Positions 1 through 7,301 of a DNA stretch of 27,674 nucleotides are shown here, one piece after another. Source of the stretch: JBBTCX01 sp038043045 (GTDB lineage Bacteria > Planctomycetota > Phycisphaerae > UBA1845); contig JBBTCX010000124.1 of assembly GCA_038043045.1 (NCBI GenBank), forward strand, positions 1 through 27,674, given 5' to 3'. Position numbers and translations under genes: made by a program. The notes below the pieces were generated by a model that made no database searches, was not told the DNA's origin, and saw only the letters and a list, made by a program, of their open reading frames with translations. Position 1 is the first letter of the stretch; each line of letters begins with the position of its first letter.

Positions 1-457
1 CATCCAGCCCCGTCACCGCTCCCACGTGCGGCCAATCCAAAAACTCCGCCAACGCCGGTCCAACAGCCCCGGCATCCAAATCAATGTTGTGCTTACCGCA
101 AACGACAAAATCAAACCCGGCGGAATCTTTTCGAATCGCCGCCGAAAGCAGATAGGCCAGATAGAGTTCATCCGTTGTCTGAAACGCCGCATCACAAAGG
201 TGTACCGCCGAATCAGCGCCCATGGCCAGCGCCACTCGCAACGCCTCCGCCGCCTTATCAGGCCCGACGGTCATCACTACGATCTCGGTTACATCGCTCC
301 GTTTTTCACGAAGCTGCACCGCAAGTTCGATCCCGAACTCGTCGAACGGATCAGGAACAAGTTTGAGACCCGTCTGATCAATTCCGCTTCCGTCCCCCAA
401 GCCTTTGATCGTGGCATTGGAGTCCGGCACCTGTTTTACAATCGATAATATTCGCAC
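1..457 (-). CDS. etfB: Electron transfer flavoprotein beta subunit (EtfB/FixA), N-terminal part
   Basis: This is the beta subunit of the electron-transferring flavoprotein, which with EtfA binds FAD (and AMP in beta) and carries electrons from acyl-CoA and other dehydrogenases to a quinone reductase. Reading the minus strand from GTG at 457 gives about 152 residues with the family layout: a first strand followed by KQVPDS, then KLVPDPFDEFGIE, then EIVVMTVGPDKAAEALRVAL and MGADSAVHL, and further on DFVVCGKHNIDLDAGAVGP near the edge. The protein is cut by the left edge; EtfB is usually about 250-260 residues, so roughly 100 are missing. The GTG start is chosen because an in-frame TAA lies two codons upstream and the first strand begins there; no strong ribosome-binding site is visible. 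etfA is expected just outside the window. The family call is firm. Confidence 0.9.
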   Translation of the reverse strand, partial: MRILSIVKQVPDSNATIKGLGDGSGIDQTGLKLVPDPFDEFGIELAVQLREKRSDVTEIVVMTVGPDKAAEALRVALAMGADSAVHLCDAAFQTTDELYLAYLLSAAIRKDSAGFDFVVCGKHNIDLDAGAVGPALAEFLDWPHVGAVTGLD

Positions 458-783
458 CAGTTATTTCCCGGTCGCACCCTGTTTTCGAATTCAAAACCAC
501 GCAGCCCGCCGTTTCCATCCTGACCGACTGCAACGCGTCTCGAATCTAACCGCGATCGTATCCTACGGGAAGGACGAACTCCTTGCACGCGAGAATGGCC
601 TTTCGGAGCGAATCAACCAGTCCAAGCCCCCTGGACTCGTCATACGCCGAAAAGCGAATTGCCAGCGGGACATAAAACGGCTCGTCCTCCGTTGACCCAA
701 TGAGCCAAGGAGGACGAGCGTGGAATATTCCAAGAAATCAGGTTTTGGATTCGTGCTATTGGGGCACGAATTCGGAGTCGGGG
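458..783. other. Intergenic region between the DUF4215 gene and etfB
   Basis: Apart from the terminator hairpin at 680-719, this stretch holds no convincing gene. It should contain the etfB promoter on the minus strand, but I could not pick a clear -35/-10 pair. Open frames exist on both strands but lack start codons or a believable composition. Confidence 0.5.
680..719 (-). terminator. Intrinsic terminator of the DUF4215 repeat gene
   Basis: An 11-bp perfect inverted repeat, GCTCGTCCTCC at 680-690 against GGAGGACGAGC at 709-719, is extended by a TTG/CAA pairing after one bulge. On the minus strand it is followed by CGTTTTATG, a short U-tract. It begins about 64 nt after the stop codon of the minus-strand gene ending at 784, so it fits that gene's transcription terminator and separates it from etfB. 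Confidence 0.6.
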
Positions 784-2514
784 TTAGTTCCCGCCTCCCC
801 AACCCCAGTTCCCGTTTCCACCTCCGTGTTGGCCACCATGTTGGCCGTGATGATTGTCATCGTCGTCCTCTTCTCGGTCCTCAAAATCGCATTGCCCATT
901 GTGATTATTATCATGGTCGCGATTTCCGCAATGGCGACCGCGTTGGTGATGCCGCCGACAAGGACGATCCAGCGGGCACGTGGTCTCATTTTCGCCCGCA
1001 AGCTTGTTCTTTGCGGTTTCGTAATCGCCGCTTAGAAACGCCTGCTTGACGATGGCGATCACTTCGGCCACGGTGAACTCATAGTCGACGTTGGGGTTGG
1101 CCGCGTTCAACAACGCCGCCACTGCGTGTCGACCCAACGCTTTCTTTCCGCCGCCGCCTTGTCCTAAAACGTAGAGGAGGGTTTTGTTTCCAAAGGCAGT
1201 GACGCCAAAGACCAGATCAAACTTTTGGGTGGGCGTGTAGCCGACCCAGTTCCCTGAATGCTGGGATTGCTTCCAATATCCAGGCGTGCATCCTTCGCCG
1301 CCGTTCTCGGTGGTGCAATCCGCGGTGCAGCCGTCACCGTTCATCGCGTTCCCGTCGTCACACTCCTCATTCGTATCGAGGATTCCATCGCCGCAAGTCG
1401 AAAACGTGCAATCGCTGCGACATGCATCGGGAATTGTGTTGGAGTTGGCGGCGCCGTTATCACATTCCTCGGCGTCATCCTTGATCCCGTCTCCGCAGAC
1501 TTCGCGCGTGCAGTTGTGGCGGCACCCATCGCCGTTCATCGTGTTGCCGTCGTCGCAGGTTTCGTTCCCGTCCAGAATTCCATCGCCGCAGCGTTCGACC
1601 GTGCAGTCGGCGCGACAACCGTCGCCGATCGTCGCGTTGCCGTCGTCGCAGGTTTCGCCTTCGTCAACGATGCCGTCGCCGCAGACTTCGCGGGTGCAAT
1701 CGGGTCGGCAACCGTCGCCGATGACTGCGTTCCCGTCGTCGCACTGTTCCTGACCATCCAGGATTTCGTCGCCACATCGTTCGAACGTGCAATCCAGGCG
1801 ACAACCGTCACCATTCACTAAATTGCCGTCGTCGCATTGTTCGCCGCTTTCGAGCAAGCCGTTACCGCAAACGGGAGTTTCGACCGTGCAATTCGGAGAA
1901 CAGCCATCGCCGCCGGCGATGTTCCCATCGTCACAAGCCTCGCCGCTTTCGACCAGGCCGTTGCCGCAGCGTGGCGGTTCAATCGTGCAAGTCGACGAAC
2001 ATCCGTCACCGTTGACGGTGTTCCCGTCATCGCAGAAGTCCTTGGTATCGACGACCCCGTCGCCGCAGCGCGGTTTGATGCAGTTCACTCGACACTCGTT
2101 CGGTGTCGTATCAGAGTTGCTGTTGCCGTGGTCACAGCCTTCGCCTGGGTCTTTGATGTTGTCGCCGCAGTACGGAAAGCGACACGTATTCTGGCAGCCG
2201 TCACCATTGATTGGGTTGCCGTCGTCGCATTGCTCGCCTTGATCGAGCACGCCGTCTCCGCAGTTGGTCAGCAAACAGTTGTGCTCGCAACCATCGCCGT
2301 CGATGATGTTGCCATCCTCACAACCTTCGCCTGCGTCGATGATCCCATTGCCGCAGAATGGATTGGCGGATGCCACGGATGCAATTCCTAGGCAAGCAAG
2401 AGCGACGGCAAGTGTTCCCCATCGCAAAGCAACCCCAGGTTGCTTTTTAATTCTCTGATTCCCAATTCGCTTAAGGAATCGCATGGTGAAAATGATCAGT
2501 CCAGAATTCCTCAT
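784..2514 (-). CDS. Secreted multi-repeat DUF4215 protein with TPGYWK domain and His/Asp/Gly tail
   Basis: This 576-residue exported protein is probably a surface or matrix component; its function is unknown. A Sec signal occupies residues 1-50 (basic start, hydrophobic 33-48, cleavage after ASA). Residues 53-408 are 11 tandem repeats of about 31 residues with the pattern CGDGxxDxGExCDDGNxxxGDGC (DUF4215, the myxococcal Cys-rich repeat family), each with four regular Cys and many Asp/Gly, suggesting disulfides and Ca2+ binding. A domain starting CTPGYWK (409 to about 510) follows; this motif is known in other secreted repeat proteins. The last 60 residues are Cys/His/Asp/Gly-rich with no hydrophobic anchor. 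The ATG at 2514 is chosen because AGGAGGGG lies 8 nt upstream and the signal peptide starts there; an in-frame upstream extension to 2709 lacks this support. The structured leader and downstream terminator suggest a single-gene unit. Confidence 0.85.
   Translation of the reverse strand: MRNSGLIIFTMRFLKRIGNQRIKKQPGVALRWGTLAVALACLGIASVASANPFCGNGIIDAGEGCEDGNIIDGDGCEHNCLLTNCGDGVLDQGEQCDDGNPINGDGCQNTCRFPYCGDNIKDPGEGCDHGNSNSDTTPNECRVNCIKPRCGDGVVDTKDFCDDGNTVNGDGCSSTCTIEPPRCGNGLVESGEACDDGNIAGGDGCSPNCTVETPVCGNGLLESGEQCDDGNLVNGDGCRLDCTFERCGDEILDGQEQCDDGNAVIGDGCRPDCTREVCGDGIVDEGETCDDGNATIGDGCRADCTVERCGDGILDGNETCDDGNTMNGDGCRHNCTREVCGDGIKDDAEECDNGAANSNTIPDACRSDCTFSTCGDGILDTNEECDDGNAMNGDGCTADCTTENGGEGCTPGYWKQSQHSGNWVGYTPTQKFDLVFGVTAFGNKTLLYVLGQGGGGKKALGRHAVAALLNAANPNVDYEFTVAEVIAIVKQAFLSGDYETAKNKLAGENETTCPLDRPCRRHHQRGRHCGNRDHDNNHNGQCDFEDREEDDDDNHHGQHGGQHGGGNGNWGWGGGN
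1291..2358 (-). repeat. Eleven tandem about 93-bp coding repeats (DUF4215 units)
   Basis: The coding repeats of the minus-strand protein show at DNA level as a recurring block of about 93 bp built around gccgtcgtcgca and tcgccgca on the plus strand. Units 3 and 10 (counted from the N-terminus) are longer variants in which the GDGC segment is replaced by a stretch ending in NEC or DAC. The units are diverged, not recent copies, so the array looks old and under selection for the Cys pattern. Confidence 0.85.
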
Positions 2515-2534
2515 GGAAAAAGCCCCTCCTATTA

Positions 2535-2660
2535 TTGAACTCCAAAGGTTCAACGCTGATGCGCGGTACGCCGAGCGATCAGCGCGTTTGAAAAGCTTGC
2601 TCAACGGGTGCGGAAAATCGTTACGGCGACTGGCAACTTGTTGAAGAAACGGTAGTTGCC
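2535..2660 (-). promoter_or_regulatory. Structured 5' leader of the DUF4215 gene (three stem-loops)
   Basis: Three stem-loops precede the ribosome-binding site on the minus strand. In transcript order they are GGCAAC/GTTGCC (2655-2660 with 2632-2637); CGCTGATCGC/GCG-C-ATCAGCG (2554-2584, 10 bp with one bulge); and TTGAAC/GTTCAA (2535-2553). The last two abut without a gap and the final one ends about 8 nt before AGGAGGGG. The pairing is visible in the sequence; a regulatory or mRNA-stability role is inferred. Confidence 0.5.
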
Positions 2661-3218
2661 TGCCGAGTTGAAACTCCTTAGATCCCGAATGCTCCCAGAG
2701 GCGACTCATGCCTAGGGGATGTGAGACATGTTAGGAAGCGTCCCTTGGCAAAGTAAAGCAGATACCGTTAGTCTTGATTTTGCGGACCTAGGGTTACCCT
2801 GCAAACCACCAAAGAAGCGACGGGTCCATGAGATTCCAAGACGTAACCCGCGAAATGACTTTTTTCGGATGTTGTCCGCCTTTGGCCGACGTCCTTGGAG
2901 CACGACTTCGTGGGTCAATTCAAACCCGACGCATCTTTTCATCCGTTAAAACTTTGCTTTAAGTTCATTCCGTTCGGCGGACAGAAGGAATACAAGTAAT
3001 TCGAATCGAGATTCGGTGAAGTCCTTTTGGGGATGAGGATCGATTTGCTTGCTGGTCCGCATTGCGAAAAGCAAGAATCAGCCGACTTAGCTGCGGCAAC
3101 AAATCACGGGAGCTACCGGGTTTTTCAAAACCTTGGACGAATGGGATCGGTTTATTTGTTAAGTTATGGGCTTTATCGCGGATTTGGTATTGACCGTTAA
3201 CTTTGCGGAATGTAAGGT
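2661..3218. other. Gene-free gap between divergent units
   Basis: The region lies between the minus-strand DUF4215 gene and the plus-strand regulator and should carry both promoters. I see an interrupted palindrome GAGTTgaAACTC near 2665-2676, a small CGGA/TCCG hairpin near 2868-2880, and a weak promoter-like pair for the regulator (TTGACC near 3190, 17 bp, then TAAGGT near 3213). Short open frames on both strands have no homology I recognise and no good ribosome-binding site. No gene is called. Confidence 0.45.
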
Positions 3219-3875
3219 ATGGGGGATATGGAGAATATAGTCAATATGAGCGAGATAGCTGTGAACAAGGACGGGCGCCCTCGGGCGGTAGATTCTTCGG
3301 ACCAAAGGACCAAGACCGTGTTTACTACTGGCGAAGTGGCTCAAATCTGCAAGGTAAGCCAGCAAACGGTGATTCGCTGTTTTGATAGTGGAAGACTTAA
3401 GGGTTTTCGCGTACCTGGATCACGGTTTAGACGTATACCGCGAGAATCCCTGGTTTCTTTCATGAAGGCGAACGCGATTCCGCTGGAATTATTGGAAACT
3501 GGGAAAAAGCGGATTCTGGTGGTGGATGACGATGAGGCCATCGTGGAAATGTTCATGGAGTTGCTGGAGCGCGATGGTCGGTTTGAAGTTCGAACCGCGT
3601 CAACTGGATATGACGCCGGGATCGTGACCGAACAATTTCGTCCCGATGTCATTCTTCTCGATTTCAAGTTACCGGATATCAATGGAACGGCGGTCTGTCG
3701 TCGGATTCGCAATGACCCGAATTACGAGCATATGAAAATCATCGTCATCAGCGGCGTGGCCGACCCCGATGAGATTGCTGAACTTCGAGGGTCCGGTGCG
3801 GATGAATTCATTCGGAAGCCCTTCGACATCAATGGGGTGATCGCACGGGTGGCCGAGATGGTGCACGTCGGGTAA
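3219..3875 (+). CDS. Response regulator with N-terminal excisionase/MerR-type HTH and C-terminal receiver
   Basis: This 218-residue regulator carries its DNA-binding domain first. Residues 34-83 form an HTH of the excisionase/HTH_17 type (FTTGEVAQICKVSQQTVIR, then the wing GRLKGFRVPGSRFRRIP). Residues 97-216 are a complete receiver: acidic cluster D103-D105, phospho-acceptor D148 in LLDFKLPD, S178 at the switch position, K200 in RKPF. It should be phosphorylated by a histidine kinase and bind DNA, and the kinase encoded 20 nt downstream is the obvious partner. Most response regulators have the reverse domain order. Three in-frame ATGs (3219, 3228, 3246) lie within 30 bp and none has an ideal ribosome-binding site; the first 30 residues are poorly defined, so 3246 is a real alternative start. 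Target genes are unknown; the flagellar operon downstream is a candidate by position only. Confidence 0.82.
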   Translation: MGDMENIVNMSEIAVNKDGRPRAVDSSDQRTKTVFTTGEVAQICKVSQQTVIRCFDSGRLKGFRVPGSRFRRIPRESLVSFMKANAIPLELLETGKKRILVVDDDEAIVEMFMELLERDGRFEVRTASTGYDAGIVTEQFRPDVILLDFKLPDINGTAVCRRIRNDPNYEHMKIIVISGVADPDEIAELRGSGADEFIRKPFDINGVIARVAEMVHVG

Positions 3876-3895
3876 GGAGTGAAACGCTTCCTATA

Positions 3896-6346
3896 ATGGG
3901 TGATCCGTCCGCGCAGGGTCATGAAGAGTCACGGTCTAAGAGCAGCGGCTCGCCGAGTGCGGCGCCATTTAAAAAAGATCGCCTGTGGGCGAACCTGCCC
4001 CTCGAAAGAGGAGCCGTTCATCTCTCCCGGGACAACTCCGTGAGTCGAGAAAATAGAATGGGTGGCGTGAGAGGGGAGAATTCGACAGCTTCGGTGGCGG
4101 GGGTCGAAGTTGTCCTCAGTCAAATCGATGGTTTACCCACATTACCGGCGGTAGCGGTCCGACTTCTGACGATCTTGGCATCGGAGCGATCGTCGTCGCG
4201 CGACGTTCTGGAATTGATTCGTCACGACGCTTCGATGACGGCGGGGTTGTTGCGATATGCCCGGCGCGCGAACGTAGGGATTCCCCCGGATTGTACGGAC
4301 CTTTCACGTATTGTTTCGCTTCTGGGATTCACCCGCGTCAGGCACATGGTTTTGGCGGTTCATGTTCAAGGGCTGTTCGATTCCATGGATGCCGCCGACC
4401 GTCGCGGCGCGATTCGCAGGGAGCTTTGGAAACATAGTCTGGCGGTTGGGTGCGCGGCGGAGATGTTGGCGGAGTTAGATGATCGCGGATTAGAATCGGC
4501 GGAAGCGTTTGTCTGTGGGTTGTTGCACGATCTTGGGAAGATCGCGCTGGAGGCGTGTTTCCCCAAGGCGTACGCCCGGGTCATCGAGAAGATGCAATCG
4601 GAGCGTGTGGATTCGTGCGATGCGGAGCGGTCGATTCTGCACGTGGACCATGTGTCGGCGGGGAAGCGATTGGCATCGCGGTGGCAACTGCCACAGGCTG
4701 TCATCGATTCAGTAGGTTGGCATCATCAAGACCCGGACACCTTGCCTTCGACCGTGCAACATGCGGACATGGTCAGGCTCATTCGTGTGGCGGATGGGAT
4801 GGTGAATCGGCTTCGCATCGGCCCTTCAGTCGGACGGACCGTGGTCCATGGTCATCAAGTCGCAGAATCCTCGGGAATCAGCGAGGAGGACTTTGCCCGA
4901 ATAGCCCGAAAACTACCTGAACGTCTTGCTCCATTTGCGGAATTGCTGAGCTTGGACGCGGTCGACACGGCGACATTGTTCGTCGAGTCCATGGGGCGGG
5001 CGAATCGGGAGCTTGGCCAACTTCATCTGGAGCTCATGGATTCACAGCGGTTGCTGGAGTCTCGCTCAACTTATTTGGAAGCCATTTTACGATTCAACGA
5101 ATTGTTGACCCCAGACGAGCCGGTGTCGGGGGTTTGTCGAGCGTCGGCCAAGGCGGTTCGCCCGTTGCTTTCGAGTGACGGGGTCATGGTTTATGGACTG
5201 AAGCCCAACGCGGAGTGGGTGGTGGTGGGATGGGCCAACGCGGAAGGTGGTGATGGAGCGGACGTTGTTGTTCCTAACCGCCTGAGTGAATCGCTTATGA
5301 ATTTTGACTCTGGGTGGGCCCCCACGGCGATTGCGAAAGCGGAACCTTGGGAGTCTTCCGTTTGGCAGCAGGCCGTTGGGATGGTGATTGCCGATCCTTT
5401 GTGGCGAATCCCTTTGCGGCACGGTGATCGAACCATTGGCGGTGTGATTTTTCCAGCACCCGCCGAGCACATCCGGGACTTGACCAAGGACTCTAACGGG
5501 TACCGAGCCCTGGTGTCGTCCCTGGGTCTCGCACTCGTCCATGCGGAGCAGCTGTCCGCGAGCGAGCAAACCAACGAAGAGCTACTGCATCTTCACCGAC
5601 AACTTTCGGCCATGAAGAGCAAGTTGGCCCGTGAACGATCGATTTCCATGGTGGCGGAGATGGCCGCCGGAGCGGCGCACGAATTGGGAAATCCTCTTGC
5701 GGTGGTTTCTGGCCGAGCGCAAATGGTGCGGGCCCAATCCCAAGACGCGGGGATCATCCGGGCCATGGACATCATTGTCGAGCACGTGAATCGAGCCTCT
5801 GGGACGGTTTCCGACTTAATGAGTTTTGCCAAGCCCGAAGCGCCGCAACCTACGCCTATTGGGGTGCATGAACTGCTGGAATCGGTTTCGCAGCATTGGC
5901 GTCAGGTGGCCAACCTGTCGGCGAGTCAATTGCAAGTGGATGAGGTGGATCGGGCCGCACGTGTGGTGGCCGACGCCAAACAGGTTCGAGGGGCGATCGA
6001 CGCGGTGATGGCCAACGCGGTGAAAGCTTGTGAGGGGCGGGAAGCGCACATCGAAATCAACTCTTCTCCAGGCGCATCCGATGAAACGGTTCGGATCGTG
6101 ATCGAGGATCGCGGAGCGGGCATGACGCCGGAGGTGCTGGAACATGCCGTGGATCCGTTTTTCTCTCATCGTTCGGCGGGTCGAGGTCGAGGGCTTGGAT
6201 TGTCTCGTGCGGTTCGGCTGATCGGGGTCAACGGCGGGTCGCTGTGGATCGACTCGACGCCGGATGTCGGAACGAAGGTGACCCTCGAGTTGCCAAGATG
6301 GCGAGACGAACCGGTTTCTCGATCTGGTGATACGGTCATTCGGTAA
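3896..6346 (+). CDS. HDOD domain-GAF-like-sensor histidine kinase
   Basis: This 816-residue soluble sensor kinase has no membrane segments. Residues 1-55 are low-complexity linker. About 72-275 is an HDOD domain (LSQIDGLPTLPAVAVRLL start; H211-D212 in LLHDLGK; GWHHQDP near 280). Residues 385-560 resemble a GAF/PAS sensor. A DHp segment has the phospho-acceptor H595 in AAHELGNP, and the ATP-binding domain shows N707 in the N box, D738 in EDRGAGM and a glycine-rich G2 box GRGRGLGL. All catalytic landmarks are present, so it should be active. The ATG at 3896 sits 20 nt after the upstream regulator, with AAGGAG 16 nt away, which is long; ATG at 4058 (residue 55) is a possible alternative just before the conserved HDOD start. 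HDOD domains are often linked to c-di-GMP, stress or motility control, but the signal here cannot be read from sequence. Confidence 0.85.
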   Translation: MGDPSAQGHEESRSKSSGSPSAAPFKKDRLWANLPLERGAVHLSRDNSVSRENRMGGVRGENSTASVAGVEVVLSQIDGLPTLPAVAVRLLTILASERSSSRDVLELIRHDASMTAGLLRYARRANVGIPPDCTDLSRIVSLLGFTRVRHMVLAVHVQGLFDSMDAADRRGAIRRELWKHSLAVGCAAEMLAELDDRGLESAEAFVCGLLHDLGKIALEACFPKAYARVIEKMQSERVDSCDAERSILHVDHVSAGKRLASRWQLPQAVIDSVGWHHQDPDTLPSTVQHADMVRLIRVADGMVNRLRIGPSVGRTVVHGHQVAESSGISEEDFARIARKLPERLAPFAELLSLDAVDTATLFVESMGRANRELGQLHLELMDSQRLLESRSTYLEAILRFNELLTPDEPVSGVCRASAKAVRPLLSSDGVMVYGLKPNAEWVVVGWANAEGGDGADVVVPNRLSESLMNFDSGWAPTAIAKAEPWESSVWQQAVGMVIADPLWRIPLRHGDRTIGGVIFPAPAEHIRDLTKDSNGYRALVSSLGLALVHAEQLSASEQTNEELLHLHRQLSAMKSKLARERSISMVAEMAAGAAHELGNPLAVVSGRAQMVRAQSQDAGIIRAMDIIVEHVNRASGTVSDLMSFAKPEAPQPTPIGVHELLESVSQHWRQVANLSASQLQVDEVDRAARVVADAKQVRGAIDAVMANAVKACEGREAHIEINSSPGASDETVRIVIEDRGAGMTPEVLEHAVDPFFSHRSAGRGRGLGLSRAVRLIGVNGGSLWIDSTPDVGTKVTLELPRWRDEPVSRSGDTVIR

Positions 6347-6427
6347 TCTGGTTCTTGATGAGTGCAAGAGGGTGTCACTCTGCGCGATGAGCGAAGGGTG
6401 CGCGCGGTTCAAGCCGATGAGGTGGTG

Positions 6428-6985
6428 ATGGAGCGCAAAGATAAAATTTTGCTGGTCGAGCCGAATCCTGATCTTTTGGAAATGTTGCTGGAGGCATTGA
6501 CCGGGCGGTTTGACGCGCACATTACCTGCGTGGATTGTCCAGAGGCGTGCTGGGAAGTCGACATGGGCGACCCGCACGACTTGGTGTTGACGGAGCTCGA
6601 GCTGCCTCGGGGCAACGGTTTAAGGTTGGCCGGTGAGTTGGTGAAGATGACTTCCCCGGAGCGTCCGGTCGTTTTGTTGAGTGACAAGATTCCCGCGCGA
6701 AGGGTGATTCGGGCGATGCGATTGGGCCTTCGCGACGTATTCATCAAACCCTTTGCGATGGAGAAACTCTTGGATCGCATCGAAGTGCTTCTGCGCGAGT
6801 TCTCGTTGCGACGTCGGCATGTTTCCAAGTATCACGGGATGCGAGAGCTGGTGCGTCGGGTGATCCGCGAACGGCGCGATGTACACCGACGGACGGAACT
6901 CGTCTGTCGAGACTTGGTGGGGGCGCACAAACGATTGGTTCATCGCGTTCTTGAATTCGAAGGGACTCAAACGCAAACGTCGTAA
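6428..6985 (+). CDS. Atypical receiver-domain protein with Glu at the phosphorylation site
   Basis: This 185-residue protein has a receiver fold over residues 5-123 (KILLVEPNPDLLEMLLEAL start, RPVVLLSDK strand, FIKPF). Key positions are altered: the aligned phospho-acceptor Asp is E56 in LTELELP, and the acidic pair is E11-P12 rather than DD. S85 and K107 are kept. It is therefore probably not phosphorylated in the usual way and may be fixed in an active-like or partner-binding state. Residues 127-176 are very basic and helical (RRRHVSKYHGMRELVRRVIRERR begins this part), suggesting nucleic-acid or coiled-coil binding. It follows the kinase gene closely. ATG 6428 is preferred because GAGGTGG lies 5 nt upstream and the receiver starts there; an in-frame GTG at 6362 would add 22 unconserved residues. 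The receiver call is firm; the role is unknown. Confidence 0.75.
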   Translation: MERKDKILLVEPNPDLLEMLLEALTGRFDAHITCVDCPEACWEVDMGDPHDLVLTELELPRGNGLRLAGELVKMTSPERPVVLLSDKIPARRVIRAMRLGLRDVFIKPFAMEKLLDRIEVLLREFSLRRRHVSKYHGMRELVRRVIRERRDVHRRTELVCRDLVGAHKRLVHRVLEFEGTQTQTS

Positions 6986-7301
6986 TCGCGAATCGACAGA
7001 CATCCACTCAGTGCCATTTCTTTCTTCGTTTCCATTCACGGTCTTCCTTAACCAAGTGCTCTTGGCCTGTAAGGTTTGCCGATTGGCGGCAGGTTCTGCG
7101 CAAGTTGCCGGACACCCCGGGACGAAACCCCCGTAGAAATCACACGTCTCCGATAATTGCGTAACTCCTTTTTTATCAATCACTTATGGCTTTCTTGGCA
7201 ATGCGTCCTTGCCTTCATTTTTCCTTTGCTTGAGACCTTTGGCACGTGTGGTGACTAGGAAAGTGCGAGGCCGGATAGGCTTGGCTTGAGGTTTTGTTGC
7301 C
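6986..7301 (+). other. Leader/promoter region of the flagellar block
   Basis: No gene is seen. The stretch separates the receiver gene from flgF and should contain the main flagellar promoter. GAGG lies about 10 nt before the flgF ATG. A TGGCAC at 7240 resembles half of a sigma-54 site, but the -12 half is poor. CCGATAA at about 7150 resembles a sigma-28 -10 element but has no correctly spaced -35. A structured RNA element at 7077-7110 is listed separately. Confidence 0.4.
7077..7110 (+). promoter_or_regulatory. Alternative stem-loops in the flgF leader
   Basis: CGGCA at 7087-7091 can pair with TGCCG on its left (7077-7081, 5-nt loop) or with TGCCG on its right (7106-7110, 14-nt loop), so the two stems exclude each other. 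Such switching stems are typical of attenuators, but stems of 5 bp can arise by chance and no transcript start is known. Confidence 0.25.

Noticed and set aside
26..448. Plus-strand open frame opposite etfB
   Set aside because: The minus strand encodes a clear EtfB; the plus frame is basic, low-quality sequence with no homology I recognise.
546..737. Open minus-strand frame of 63 codons in the etfB upstream gap
   Set aside because: It has no ATG, GTG or TTG start, is bounded upstream by stops, and overlaps the terminator hairpin; no family recognised.
1291..2358. Regular about 93-bp repeats resembling a CRISPR-like array
   Set aside because: The units are diverged, in frame, and encode a known Cys-rich protein repeat; there are no identical repeats with unique spacers and no cas genes.
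1258..2391. Long plus-strand open frames opposite the DUF4215 gene
   Set aside because: They mirror the repeats of the minus-strand coding array, have repetitive Ser/Pro or Ala/Val composition, and lack ribosome-binding sites; the minus frame has the signal peptide and Cys pattern.
2712..2949. Overlapping short open frames on both strands in the gap at 2712-2949
   Set aside because: No ribosome-binding site, no recognisable motif, and the two overlap each other; treated as chance.
7071..7135. c-di-GMP riboswitch before the flagellar block
   Set aside because: The region is structured and G/C-rich, but the conserved core motifs of the known c-di-GMP-I and -II aptamers are not present.
6620..7183. 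Minus-strand open frame of 187 codons across the end of the receiver gene and the flgF leader
   Set aside because: Most of it is antisense to the receiver gene, which has clear family motifs; the rest shows no domain.
7240..7255. Sigma-54-like site TGGCAC-N5-GTGAC before flgF
   Set aside because: The -24 half is good, but the invariant GC of the -12 half is GA, so it is not a convincing promoter.
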